A stretch of 64,000 bases of DNA from Tulasnella sp. 424. Taxonomy: Eukaryota > Basidiomycota > Agaricomycetes > Cantharellales > Tulasnellaceae. Of this stretch, positions 1 through 11,559 are shown piece after piece. Positions within the stretch are counted from its first letter, which is position 1; each line of letters opens with the position of its first letter. A program made the position numbers and the translations under genes. Where the stretch lies: contig WSUB01000025.1 in assembly GCA_019633425.1 (NCBI GenBank), positions 186,001 through 250,000 on the forward strand, in the 5' to 3' direction. The notes below the pieces were generated by a model. The model worked only from the letters and a program-made list of their open reading frames with translations. It was not told where the DNA came from and did not search any database.

Positions 1-2764
1 AAAGTGAGGAACGCCATCCTCGGTAGCAACGAGGGGCATGACCATTTTCATGACCTGTGGAATTATTCGATCGTCAGTTGCATGTTATTAATAATATAAT
101 GCATGCACACGTACCTCGATCTCAGCATAAGTATCTCCAGCGCTGATGTGATCACCGCTGTCGACGAGGAAACGAAGCAACTTTCCGGGACTGGGACTGC
201 GCAGCTGCGTCGGGTCGTTCTCTTGCTCGATGAGGCATGTCTTCGCGTCCACCATGAGACGAGTGGCGCCGACTTCCTCCCTCCAGTATACGGAGTGGCT
301 AGCGCCGGCAAGGAGGACGAGAACGCCTCCATCCGCCAGCGGCCTCGCTCCAATAGACGTCCGACCTCCGTTGAGATAGAGGGTCCAAGTAAGGGCAGAA
401 GAACGGGAAGCCGTGAACGAGTACCGGGAACCCTCGTAGATGAACTCGATCATGAAGACGGTCTTTAGGGTGTCACGAGCTGGAACTTGACCCTTGTCCA
501 AGATCCGCCTGAACTCGGCCCAACAAGCGTCTGAGAGGATATGGGCTTTGACGACAGCTCCGCAGATGACAGCCAACGTGGGATCAGGTCGCTCCGCGGT
601 CAGCTTGTCCGAAATGAGAGCGTCCAACCATCCAGTCGTGAACGTGTTCCCCTCGAACGCTTGAGTCTCCAACAGCTTAATAAGGTACTCCACCGTCGTT
701 CGGAAATCTCCTCGGATGCTCAACTCCTTCAACGCCATGACCATGTTCTTCCTGCTCTCCGTGCGATCGGCGCCATACGCAAAGATGTGACCGAATTGAG
801 AATCGGCGAATTCGTGCAGACCACCGGCAGTACCGACGGAGAAGTAACCCCAAACGTTGGTGTTGGAACGGAAGTTCAACTCTTGCAAGCTACCGCTCGA
901 GGGCTTGAACCCAGCATCGGGATTCTCAGCAGTGATACGGACGGCGACGACGTGCCCCTTGGGAGTTGGGCGACGTTGAAGCTGATTAGACTCGGGCTTG
1001 ACCATGTCAAAGTCGATTTCGGAGGCAGTGGTGGGAGCCATGCCGTAGAGGACGCGGATGTCGCGAATGCGATGAAGAGGAATACCCATGGCGACTTGAA
1101 GCTGGGCAGCGGGGAGGTTGACACCCGAGACCATTTCGGTGGTAGGATGTTCGACTTGAAGACGTGGGTTGAGCTCCAGGAAGCAGAAAGTATCATCTGC
1201 CGGGCTGTAAAGATCTGCAGAAAAGAGGAATGAGCGCGGTTTCCCGTGGTACTGGGGAAAGGGCCTTACATTCGACGGTACCAGCACTGACGTATCCGAC
1301 AAGCTTAGCAAGTCGGACGGCAGCCTTCTCCATTTCTTCAAAGGTTTCAGGTTTTGCGATAGTGACTGGGGCTTCTTCAATGATTTTTTGGTGTCTTCGC
1401 TGAACAGAGCAGTCACGGCCGAAGAGCGAAATGGCGTTGCCGTATTGATCGGCCAAGACTTGTACTTCAAGATGGCGAGCCGAACCGGCGAGCTTCATGA
1501 TGAAAATGGGAGATCCTAATACGCCTCAATAAGTAAATGCGTAGAAGTAGCTTAGTTAAGAAGGCACGTACCTGGTACTTCGCTAGCTACAGCCTCGAAA
1601 GCATTCTTGAACGTCGCGGCGCCTTCGACTTTGCGAATACCCTTTCCTCCGCCACCCTCACTAGCTTTGATCATGACGGGCCAGCCGATCGCCTCGGCTT
1701 TCTCCAGACCCTGCTCGACGGTGGTTACACAGGCGTTCTGGTACGCGGCATCTGGGACGGTGACGAAGCCTTGCTCGGATAGTTCAGTATCGGTGATGCC
1801 CGTTCCGGACCACGCCATTGTGGGGACGTTGGCGGATTGAGCGACGATGGTAGAGGAGATCTTGTCTCCGAGAGAACGCATGGCGGAGCCCGGTGGGCCG
1901 ATGAAGACGATCTTATGCTTGGAAGCGGCGAGAGATTCTGGTAATCTTGGATTTTCAGAGGCGTGACCCCATCCTGCCCAAACTGCGTGAACGCCCGCGC
2001 GTTCAGCGATATCGACAATGTAATCGACGTTGGCGTAGTTGTTATTGTTGGTTCCTCCGGGTACTTCGATGTACCGATCGGCCATGCGAATGTAGTCGGC
2101 GTTGACTTTAAGGTCTTCTGGAGTGGCCATTACGGTGAATTCGACGGCGCGCTCGGTTCCGAAAGTCTCGTAAGACCATTTCCTTATGGAGCGGATCTCT
2201 TTCACAGCGGCGATACCTAGATTAGTGCGCGTTTAGGTAAAAAGTGAGTCGGTGGGCTCCATGATATCGAGGTGAACCATGCCTCACCATTATTGGCGAT
2301 TAGAACCTAGTTTCAAGTCGCAAACGAGGGCGATGAGCTAGCTGCGTGAGGGGAGGAAGGAAGAAGAGATCATGTACCTTGGTGATGACCGTATGGCCAC
2401 CTTGCTCCTTGACGAAATCGGTAACTTTTCCTTGGTCAGCTTTTTCCACCGAGTTACCACCTAATCGAGGGCGACGTTAGTGTCAATGAGGGCTCTTTAG
2501 CTATTTAGTGGTCGCGGAAAGATTTTAACGTAAAAAATCCCGCTGTGCATGCCAGGTACGCTCATTTCGCCCGTCAGGCAAAATGAGAACGCGTCGCCCC
2601 TCCTCCCCTGACCAGTCGCGCTATTGCGATGAACGAAGCCAGGGGAGGCAGCGGGAGAAGAACGCGGTTGGAAGTCATGGCAAATCCAGGGCAGCACATT
2701 AGATTCGATAGATTGTGTACTGACCGATGAAGTGCTGTACTTTTGCATGGTCGTAAGTGGCCAT
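1..2764 (-). CDS. ACC1: Acetyl-CoA carboxylase, N-terminal part (cut by left edge)
   Basis: Multi-exon gene on the minus strand, truncated at base 1. It makes malonyl-CoA from acetyl-CoA and bicarbonate, the first committed step of cytosolic fatty acid synthesis. The first exon (2764-2725) starts [14 protein letters not shown], and the next (about 2460-2390) continues [11 protein letters not shown], the usual fungal ACC opening. The biotin carboxylase domain follows: VLIANNG, the ATP-grasp loop [10 protein letters not shown] (near 1640), [12 protein letters not shown] (near 1390) and [18 protein letters not shown] (near 1150). One well-defined intron is 1269-1215. Near bases 40-60 is the biotin attachment motif VMKMVMPL, whose second Lys would be biotinylated. 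The carboxyltransferase half lies outside the window. Pyruvate carboxylase was considered, but the N-terminal sequence and domain order fit ACC better. Start chosen because it gives the conserved HFIGGNSV junction after splicing. Confidence 0.93.
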
Positions 2765-2864
2765 GATTAGATGGGGTAGATTATGAGAGTAGAGAGGGAG
2801 GATGGAGAGGAGGGGAGAGACGCGAAGAGGGAAAGATGGATTGGAGTTTTTTTTTTGGCGAGAG

Positions 2865-2872
2865 TATATAAA
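2865..2872 (-). promoter_or_regulatory. TATA-like element upstream of ACC1
   Basis: A TATATAAA-like stretch lies about 100 bp upstream of the ACC1 start codon. The core is nearly palindromic, so orientation is not certain, but the minus-strand ACC1 gene is the only nearby start. Function is inferred from position alone. Confidence 0.35.
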
Positions 2873-4425
2873 GATGGCTAAGGGTAGTTGGGGAGGGATC
2901 CGAAGCCCAAGAGGCTGATTACGGAGGGGGCAAGGCGAACACTTGGGGGCAGGCTACTCCCAAATCCCCAATCTAAACAGAATTCCCACAGTTTAGTGCA
3001 TCGCGCAGACATAAAACACGATCGGCCGCCTGCTCGCTCTTTTTGACGTACTCAACGACGTCTGGAGGTTGATGAACTTTCTAGAGAATGGCGAGCATAC
3101 GCGTCTTGGAATGAAATCTCGACGGCGACGGTGTCTTGAACGGATCGATTTTGCGATGGGATCTGCAAACAGGTTCCCTACCCAGATTACTGGACAGGTT
3201 AAGTCTTCTTCAAAGTCCAACCCTTCCTCAGGATATCAGATTTCAACATGTCAAGGCGATATTAAGTTCTGTGATCTACGATTACTGTAATCGACTTTTG
3301 ATACCTCGGACGTTTCTTCTGACCTTGCGTCTGCCTCGAGGCTCTCGAGAAGCTGAGCCTTTTTTATTTCTTTCGGATTGCCAATTTTGCCAGCACGATC
3401 GATTGACGAGCAATAATCTCGTAAAGGATCCGTGGATCACGAGTTCAATGACGACGACGGGGATTTTGAGCAAGGGTGGCATGCAACATAGGGGCTTAGT
3501 ACATAATCAACTGCGCCCGAACTTGCAACCGTTGGGGCAGCCGCCGGCATCCCCGTTCATGGATATTAAAATATCAACTTTAGACGAGCAACTTTGGTCA
3601 TATCAACGTGATGACAGCACAGTCAAGTTTTGACGAGGGTGACAGCGCGTTGCTTGTAGGTGAGCACCTGCCCAAAACCCCGCTCTCGGGAGAGGACGGA
3701 ATTCAAAACTCAGTGGATTGGGAGTCGAGTGAACTTAGAGACAAGTTGTACAAGGCGCTAGCGTTGTTGCGCCTTCGCCTCCCTCGCTAGTCCTTGGCGC
3801 TAGTATAACGTGCACCGGCAGAACACACAGCACACATACTTAGAAGTTGTCCAAGGACACGAGTACACGGCAAGGGGCACCACTTCTCATCTCAGAAAAG
3901 GCGGGCCGGGTGGAGCCAACTCAGCCGTTAGACGCCTTACAATGCAAAGGAGCAGACAAGCCATACCGCCTACGAGGATCCGAAAGCACTCTGTGCATCT
4001 ATTCTAGGCTAAGAAAGCTCCGCAGTGGGGAAACGTGGGTGATTCCAGGTGATTCCCCGAATTGCGACAAAGGACAAACTACCTTTAGACGCCTTGGCTG
4101 CGATTATTTGACGGCTTAAGCCCTGGTTTGGGCGCCGGGGTTCGACTGAGGCGCCAGCTGGTGGGCATGAAAAGACGGCGAGGGGCCGCGGAGAGCGCTA
4201 GAAATTGCTAGAAAAGCCTGAGTCACGTGTGCAGAGAAGCGCCGAGAACCACGAGCCCGAGCAAAGGAATTTAACCCCCACCCTCCCCAAAGACGTCAAC
4301 GCCCGATTCCCAGCAATTTCGTCGACCTCTTTTTTTTGACTCCTCGCTCCTCTCTCTCGCCATACCTCCCCGCCCAGTCCACGCACCTACGAAGAGCTAT
4401 ACTCTTCATCACCACTTCATCACTC
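2873..4425. other. Intergenic region, no supported gene
   Basis: About 1.5 kb between ACC1 (leaving left) and the unnamed gene beginning at 4426. The open frames here are short, overlap on both strands, and show no recognisable motif or credible splice structure. The region presumably holds both promoters. The last 120 bases before 4426 are pyrimidine-rich, as often seen near fungal start codons. Confidence 0.5.
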
Positions 4426-5469
4426 ATGTCCACGTTCCCCATGCAACCTGCCCCTAATCACTCCCACTTCTTCCCCTCTCCTTCTCCCGCACCATCGACG
4501 TCACACTATCAGTTCCCTCAATACTGGTACAACCACCCGCCAGCCAACACCTCCTTTGCCACGCCTTCGTCCAGCCCAGGAAAGAGGAAACGAGACGGCA
4601 CGTTCGACGAGCAAGACTCGAGCTCGAGCGACGATGGCGGTCCAGATTACAACCCGTCCGCACACAGGGGTTCGCACGGGAATTTCAACTCACCTGCCCA
4701 ACGAGGAGCAGCAGCAGCACAACCTCCTCCCGCTCGCCCCGTGAAGCGACCGCGGAGAGAATGGAACAATTCTGCCGACGACGGGAGCACAGGCTTGGGG
4801 GGCATCCGGCCGGCCGGCATGGAGAACGGTTTCGCCCGAATGAGCCTGTTCAACAACCGGCAGCAAACCGGCATCCCCACCACATTTGTGCAAGAACCGA
4901 TTCCAATTCAGAGACATGAGCAACCTACGAAAGAGGTGCATATGAAGACCCGGAGCTGGTACGAACCGGAGAAAGATCGTAAGCCCCACAACCCCCGTCT
5001 TTGTCCCCGCAGCGCAGCAAGCATGACTAAAATGTCGTCCGAATTGCCAGGCATCGTTGTCCTTGATCTCGACGGCTCTGATAGCGATTCTGAGACTACA
5101 CCGCCGTCCTCATCTACCCCCTCTCGAAGTTCCACTCAATCCCCTGTGGACGAAACGATGACCGGGGACGGCTCCGGGTACACCATCTCCCAAGCCTATT
5201 TGTCCCGCATTAAGGGAGTCCCTCAAGGCCCCTCACCACCACCCAACATGAACCCTTATCAAGCAGGTGCTTTGATTCTTTACAAGAACCTGCCGAACCT
5301 CAACGGGGATACGGTCGAGGTCGTCGAGCCCCTCGATGACTCTCACCCAAACTACGTCCTGCCGAACTGGGGTCCGATTCCGGCGCACCACGATCGTCCG
5401 CTTTACGCTTCCATCGAGGAAGTTGATGATGACGAAGACACCCAAATGATGGATGTGGACGGAAATTGA
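4426..5469 (+). CDS. Unnamed Ser/Pro-rich disordered protein
   Basis: Single open frame of 347 residues from the first good ATG at 4426 (MSTFPMQPAP), preceded by a CT-rich leader. I do not recognise the family. The N-terminal half is rich in Ser, Pro, Asn and Gln with basic patches (GKRKRD and RPVKRPRR, likely nuclear localisation signals). A central segment IVVLDLDGSDSDSE is acidic. The C-terminal third looks more ordered (YTISQAYLSRI, GALILYKNLPNLNG, NYVLPNWGPIP) and ends in an acidic EEVDDDEDTQMMDVDGN tail. The composition suggests a nuclear protein; that is inference. A 34-nt GT-AG stretch at 4985-5018 could be mistaken for an intron, but removing it would shift the frame away from the conserved-looking C-terminus. 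Confidence 0.7.
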   Translation: MSTFPMQPAPNHSHFFPSPSPAPSTSHYQFPQYWYNHPPANTSFATPSSSPGKRKRDGTFDEQDSSSSDDGGPDYNPSAHRGSHGNFNSPAQRGAAAAQPPPARPVKRPRREWNNSADDGSTGLGGIRPAGMENGFARMSLFNNRQQTGIPTTFVQEPIPIQRHEQPTKEVHMKTRSWYEPEKDRKPHNPRLCPRSAASMTKMSSELPGIVVLDLDGSDSDSETTPPSSSTPSRSSTQSPVDETMTGDGSGYTISQAYLSRIKGVPQGPSPPPNMNPYQAGALILYKNLPNLNGDTVEVVEPLDDSHPNYVLPNWGPIPAHHDRPLYASIEEVDDDEDTQMMDVDGN

Positions 5470-7400
5470 ACTAGTGAGAGGTGGCGTACATGCACAAGCT
5501 TCGTTCAAGAGTGGTTTCCCCCCCCCCCTTTGCGTTTTGATCTTTCGCTTCGCTGCCGGATTTCGCTGTACTTCCGGTTGGCCCATTTGCGTTTCGGACG
5601 TCCGTATATACTTATTACTCTTTTACGTCCCTTTTGGTTCGAATTATCTCGGAGATTTGGTCTTTGTTCCTGGCTCAATCCGACTGTCTTGGGTAGCGGA
5701 TTTTGTACACCGCTCTCCCCTCGTTCTCGGAGTCGCTCTTGTCGTCCTGAAATGCGTTTAGCTTTGTAACACTGTTGAAAAAGAATTAGAATTTGGGTGA
5801 TTTCTTCCATTCTTGATGGGCCTATGTAATAGCAGCCAGAGGAACCTCGTTCCTGGCATTTTCTCTCCGAGCGATCCATGAGACCACATAATCGCCATCA
5901 CCCGAGTACAGGACAAGGAACCGCAAGTCACCAGGCACCGTAAGTTGTGCTATTGACGTGCAGGGAGAAAAGTCGAATGGGCAGGTGTGCATGGTCAGCT
6001 CAGTCTCCCGGGCCAGACGGATAACAACATGCGAGGGTGGGCAGGCTCGTATGCGCAGTTTAAGCCGTTCGGGGCTCGTCACAGGAAACCATGCCTTGCG
6101 GAGGCTCCGAATTCCAACATTAACATATTTCCCTACAACCTCCTTTATGTTAGGTCCGAATTTGGCGTGACCCCTCTCTACTGGAGTCGCAAGATTTCTC
6201 GTTCCTCCGTCACTACTTTTACAAGTCGTAGCCTAAGACAAGTTAGAAATTTTCAGGGACCTTTCAGCTGATAGTGTATAAACGACGCACCTTGTATCTA
6301 TCAACTGCTTTTCATACGTTTCTTATTGTGAAATTTAGATCGCAGTTGCAAGCGTGCATGTCAGCTGATACCAAGCCTAACGTCCTGCTCGTGTTAAATC
6401 TTCTCGGGTCCGACACCACCGAAAGTAGAGTACTAGCTAAGCTTGAAACGATTGTTAAGTAGGTGTCTCTACAGGTAGCTGGCTTGTGCAGTTGAGGAGA
6501 AGGCTCAGCGAGGTTGGTTCTTTGGCGTTTAAAGTTCCCGTGCTGGCCACTCGTGACAGCAAACGATCATGGGTTTAAAAGCTAAGGCTAACTATAACGG
6601 TTTGGAAGCATCTTATGTACAGTTGCGCTTCCAGAACCGCGAACACTGCGCTAACGGCTCAACCATAGGTAGGTTTCTGTGCAACTTGAACGTCGGCCGT
6701 GCATCTCACTAACGGGAATCTCCGACACGTCACTCGAATCGACTCCTCCAACACATTCACATTGCAATTCTTCCTCCCAAATCGACTGCAATCGCTCTCC
6801 AAGCTTTGGTCAATTTGATAATACGACATCTGGACCTTTTCTCGATCCCAATCACCGAAAGTCTTGTTATCCAATGAGATCTATCTAGCCTTGTGCAAAC
6901 CCGCAAGGTGCTACCGGCGTTGTCCGATCTTCGGATGTCTCCTTCCCTGAGTCCATGCTCTCCCATGTGCAACACTGCTTCCGGTTAGAACCTCGGTCCG
7001 ACTTCCAGAAGCCTCCTTTTCTCAAAGAAGATGCCGACTTCGTACTCCCCGCTTGAAACTTGAAGCAGACTTTGGACCACGCATTATCTGCTTCTTCACA
7101 TCTTTTCAAGGCACGCCCTTTACATATACCACATAGTCTCGCGGTGCCCCGAGAACATCCGTTCTAACCGGCAGTTCTGCGCGCGGGGAGGGAAGGACTG
7201 GGCGGTTCGAACTGAGGGATCCGAAATATCCGACGGCAAGTGGTTTATGGGTTCCTTTCTCTTGACGTTATCCGCACTCTACTCCCTGCTCCGTCGCCCC
7301 TCCGCTTTGTTGTCATCTCAGCCCCCCTCACGATGCATATGTGGATCCCTGTGTGCCTTGTTGGGACAGGACTGGGCGAACCCAATGCACAAGACATCAT
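5470..7400. other. Gene-poor intergenic region
   Basis: About 2 kb with only short, overlapping frames and no family I recognise. It holds the 3' end of the preceding gene, including a run of C at about 5518-5529, and the distal promoter of the purine permease. I see no intact mobile element, although 5800-6600 is of lower coding quality and could be decayed sequence. Confidence 0.45.
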
Positions 7401-7417
7401 CGTACGAAAGAGGTCTC

Positions 7418-7571
7418 TTATCATTGGCCAGCGATAAGCACGAACCCGCGATGGGACGTGGCTTGGTTAATGCGCCCCCCTCATTCGATAACCCACAATA
7501 AACTCGAACGTAAGGGATCCTTTTCCGGAACCGGTACGATATGCCCGGCTTGGGTATTTTAGGCCAGATAA
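7418..7571. promoter_or_regulatory. Cluster of four GATA-factor sites upstream of purine permease
   Basis: Four matches to the HGATAR consensus of fungal nitrogen GATA factors (AreA/Nit2 type) lie within 240 bp of the permease start. They are a reverse-strand site at 7418-7422 and forward GATAA at 7433-7437, 7487-7491 and 7567-7571. In ascomycetes purine permease genes are under nitrogen catabolite control through such sites. Applying that here is inference. Confidence 0.45.
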
Positions 7572-7652
7572 CACTTTGCACCCACAACCTACCAAGTCCC
7601 TCGTCTCCCTCTTCGTCAAGTCCACGCATATCGACTTCTTCTTCTTGCACTC

Positions 7653-10201
7653 ATGGACTCGACTGTTGGGACTCAGCCTGGACCTACAGAGGCGCCCTCA
7701 CCGCGCAGGCCAATCTTCGACCTGAAAAGGGCCGTACACAAGGTCTCCACAAGGGATGGGTATGTCGCGTGCCACTCGCTTGATCCCTCTACCTCCACTG
7801 ATACATGTCATTCCTTCAGTTGGCTTGGAGATTACGACTTTGCATGGCTCTGCACGCCCGTCCTGCCATGGATGAAGACCAAGAAGAGTCGCGCTCCACC
7901 ATTCTACGCTATCGATGCCGACTTGCCCCTTCTTCTCGCCATCGTTTGCGGTTTCCAACACTCGCTCGCTATGTTGGCTGGTCTAATCACCCCGCCGTAC
8001 GTGCTCAATTTCCACTTCTATTCTCTTACCACGTCCCTTAACTTCGCCGCACAGAATCATCTTCGCGAGCGCCCTCAACCTCGACGGCGCTCTCTCAGCC
8101 TACATGATCTCCGCATCTCTCATCTCTTGCGGCATCCTCAGCTTGGTCCAGATGTCGCGGCTTCATCTCTTCGGGCGATTCTACCTCGGGACGGGTCTTA
8201 TTACCGTCGTTGGAACTTCGTTCGCGACTCTGTCAACGGCCTTCTCTGTACGTCTATTTTCCCCCGGTTTCTACGGCTTCGATGAAGCTCACCTCGACTC
8301 TCTAAAATCACAGATCTTCAATGCGATGTACAAGAGCGGAACTTGCCCCACAATCACAAACGCGGATGGGACGACGTCGAAAGGACCTTGCCCCGACGCT
8401 TATGGCTACCTTTTGGGTGAGACGACGCTCCAATCTAATGGGTCTCGCCGCATTAGACTGACAGACGCAATCCTTTTCTTCAAGGTACCTCCATGGTCTG
8501 CTCATTCCTCAATATGGGTCTCTCCTTCGTCCCACCCCGAATTCTCAAGCGCGTCTTCCCACCGATCGTCACCGGTACCGTCATCGTCATGATTGGCGCT
8601 TCCCTCATCGGCGACTCGGGCGTTCTCAACTGGGGAGGAGGCTCCAACGACTGCAGCGGTCGTCCCGAAACCGGTATCTTCGCACTCTGCCCGACCATCT
8701 TCGCCCCCAGACCGTTACCGTGGGGGTCTCCTGAATTCATCGGTCTTGGATTCCTGTCGTTCGTTACGATCATTTTGACGGATATCTTTGCGTCGCCGTT
8801 TTTGAAGAACGCGAGCATCATTGTGGGGTTGGTTGTTGGTTGCATCGTTGCTGGAGCTGCTGGGTACATTGATGGGTCTTCGATCAAGACTGCACCGGCT
8901 ATTACCTTCCTTTGGTGCGTTCGTTATTCCGGTTCAACGTAGAATATGATTCAACTTCCAATTGCTCCTTCCGACAGGGTCCACACATTCAAGATCCGCG
9001 TCTACGGTCCCGCCGTCTTGCCCATGTTGGCCGTTTACAGTACGTAGTGGCCATCCTTCTGCATCCGTTGCAGGGCCTAACACCACGCACCCCGACTCCG
9101 TAGTCTCGCTTGCCATGGAGGCCATTGGTGATATCGCTGCAAGCGCCGAAGCGTCCCGCGTCGCCGTTGATGGCCTTGAATTCGACTCCCGTATCCAAGG
9201 TGGTGTCCTGGCAGACGGTATTGGCGGCTTCCTCTCTGCTTGCTTCACCAACGCACCTCTCAGTATCTTTGCTCAAAATAACGGTGTCGTGAGTCTCTCG
9301 TCCTTCCTCCTTCCGATCGCTTTTCCTGGACTCCGATCCTGACCCGATGCTCCGGGATTCACGTATGTAGATCGTCATCACCCGATGCGCTAACCGTACC
9401 GCTGGTCGATGGTGCTGCTTCTTCTTGATCTTGTTCGGTATCTTGGGCAAGATTTCCGGTGTCTTCCTTGCCAGTGAGTTTCGATATTATCTATCTGTGA
9501 AGAAGCCAGGCTGTACTGACCTTCTCTCGAAACCTCATCGCGTTTCAGTTCCCAACCCCGTGCTTGGCGGTGTCACGACCTTCCTTTTCGCGAGTGTCAT
9601 GACGTCCGGTATGAGGGTCTTGACTTACTTGAAGGTCAGAACGTCCTGAACCGAAGCCCTGTTTGAATGCGTGCGACTAACCTTTCATCACGACTCTTAG
9701 TGGAACCGCCGTGATCGATTCATCCTCGCCTCCGCTTTTTCCTTCGGTGTCGGAAAGTGAGTGAAACCTCTCTACACGAATAGACTAAGTCCGTTTCTGA
9801 CTTCACTGGCACTGCGATCCAGCCTTCTCGTTCCTACATGGTACGGTCATCTCTGGGACGGTGTCGACAACCCCAGTGTTGGCCTCCAAGGTTTCTTGGA
9901 CTCCATTACCATCGTGCTTGAAACACCTTGTACGTTTTCCCAACCCCAGCCCGTATAACGTTCCCCGGACTTACGAAACTTTTGCTTTCATTTCACAGTC
10001 CTCAGCTCTGGCTTGGTCGCCGTGATCCTCAACCTCATTCTGCCCGCAGAGGAAACCATGGAAAGCAACATCGTCGTCCACGAAGATGGCAATGAAGTCG
10101 ATCCGGAAGCTCAAACCTCCGACCGCGCTCATGATGACCCCGAGTCAATTGACGAAAAGGATCGGGACGTGAAGAAGGCTCCAATCGAGCCAGTTCACTA
10201 G
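7653..10201 (+). CDS. Purine (uric acid/xanthine) permease, NCS2/NAT family
   Basis: Twelve exons: 7653-7759, 7820-7996, 8055-8247, 8314-8416, 8485-8914, 8978-9039, 9104-9288, 9371-9473, 9549-9634, 9701-9756, 9823-9929, 9999-10201. They sum to 603 codons plus stop, close to UapA/UapC length. The product would be a plasma-membrane proton symporter importing uric acid and xanthine. Family hallmarks are present: the GFQHSLAMLAG motif in the first membrane segment, AMEAIGDIAAS with the conserved Glu, and the NAT signature QNNGVIVITR, which is split by the intron at 9289-9370. The C-terminal tail is acidic and Lys-rich. One acceptor (8484) reads AAG rather than CAG/TAG. Which purine is transported cannot be read from sequence, but the QNNG motif fits oxidised purines. 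GATA sites upstream suggest nitrogen control. Confidence 0.93.
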
Positions 10202-11017
10202 TTTATGATTCCTTCCTTCATGACGCTTCTGTAGTATTTTTTTTTCTTCATATCTCTTCATGTCACTACTCGTCCTCTTAGAATGTTATTACGCTATGTT
10301 GGAGCTGTATATTAGATAAATACGAGTCTTCTTTGTCGATACGATAATACCCGAGCCTGGTCCTTCTGCGTCATTGGACAGATCCAATCCGGACTTGAGA
10401 CCCGATACGGTAAGTACCGAGTAAGGTAGAACAGATTTACAGCGAAAACCTACTACAGAGGATCCGAGCATGATGGAGCGTTGGTCCGAATAGAGGCGGT
10501 CTATGGGGAAGAAGCCACTATCGGTCCCCCAGTGCAACTCGGGGGCTGTTGGCAAAAGATAAGGTCCTCTCCACCGACAATCATTCAAGATACGGTGACC
10601 GGGAAAGGGAGCGGTTGGGAGGGGTGTACCATTCTAGAATGCCCCCCTTTTCGCGGAGTGAACGGATCCTAAAGCTTCAGGTACCACCAACGTAGTGGGG
10701 TCAATCGATCCGTGGTTTCGCGAGGTCTAAAAGTCAAAAAGCCGGTCTGCTTTATCGATGTCTTCAAGAGCGGCGATCTGTCTGTAAACGAGAAATTATC
10801 GGAGAACTTGAGGGGGGAAAAGACATTAAATCGATACATTGGTTGACAAGGTCATATCAAGTACAGTGCCACGATGCAGTCTGGGGGTGTGAGTTTCGCC
10901 CCGGTCAGGTAGGCACCAACGCTTTCCTCTGACCGCGTTGCTGCAGCGCGCTACCAAGACTTCAGGTGTGAATTCTTCTGGACATGAGGCGAGCTACTTC
11001 CTTCGCCCACTTTGTTA
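10202..11017. other. Intergenic region between convergent genes
   Basis: About 0.8 kb between the permease stop and the MZT1 stop, which face each other. It contains no supported gene. The first 100 bases are T-rich, as expected of a 3' untranslated region. Confidence 0.5.
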
Positions 11018-11357
11018 CTAGTTTGAAGAAGAGCCTTGGCCTTGATTCGCGAGCGCAGCGTTTTCCCGTCGAAGCTCCTTGACGACGGCCTTTCGGAAGC
11101 AATTGATAAAAGGACGGGAATAAAATCAATTAAAAAAACGTACAGCCAAGGCTTCGGGATTAGCTCCTCCTTCGATCATCTTGACGCATGTGAACAGAGT
11201 ATCGCGGTCAAGGCCTGTGTTGAGGAGTTGGGAGAGGTCGTGAAGGACTGTTGTTTGCGGGCTGTTGGTTAGATGACAGTATAGCGGAAACCACGAGGCA
11301 TATCTCAGGCTGACCGTTGAGAACGTCTTGACCGGAGGAACTCGCTTTAGAGGACAT
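11018..11357 (-). CDS. MZT1: Mitotic-spindle organizing protein 1 (MOZART1)
   Basis: Tiny three-exon gene: 11357-11315, 11247-11144, 11089-11018, giving 72 residues, the normal size for this family. MZT1 binds the N-terminal regions of gamma-tubulin complex proteins and helps recruit or activate gamma-tubulin complexes at the spindle pole. The spliced product reads [19 protein letters not shown], then [20 protein letters not shown], then LRREN, which matches the MZT1 core helices almost continuously. The start [14 protein letters not shown] comes from exon 1. The exon 2 acceptor is placed at the second of two nearby AGs because only that one restores the VLHDLSQLL frame. The gene is too small and too fragmented by introns to appear as an open frame, so automated pipelines could easily miss it. 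Confidence 0.92.
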
Positions 11358-11559
11358 GATTTTGCGGTTAAGCGGTGGCGGCCAGGTCAAGGGGCAGAAA
11401 GAAAACAAACACAGTGAGGGACTCCGGAACCGCGGGACATTCTATGAAATTTCTTGTTGTGTCCCTGACCGCTTGCTAGCTTGCTTTCATCCTCACCCCT
11501 CGACTTTTACCGTCTCGATTTCGCTGTCTATAGCTTTTTAGCGGGTTTGAAAAACCACG

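Noticed and set aside
541..1233. Open frame of 230 codons on the plus strand
   Set aside because: It is antisense to the acetyl-CoA carboxylase biotin carboxylase exon, which has unmistakable conserved motifs, and its own translation matches nothing recognisable.
3136..3633. Open frame of 165 codons on the plus strand in the ACC1-upstream gap
   Set aside because: It has no ATG at its start, no family motif, no splice support, and ordinary noncoding-like composition.
4985..5018. GT...AG stretch of 34 nt in the unnamed disordered protein gene
   Set aside because: It is shorter than the other introns here, and its removal would shift the frame away from an open, composition-consistent C-terminus.
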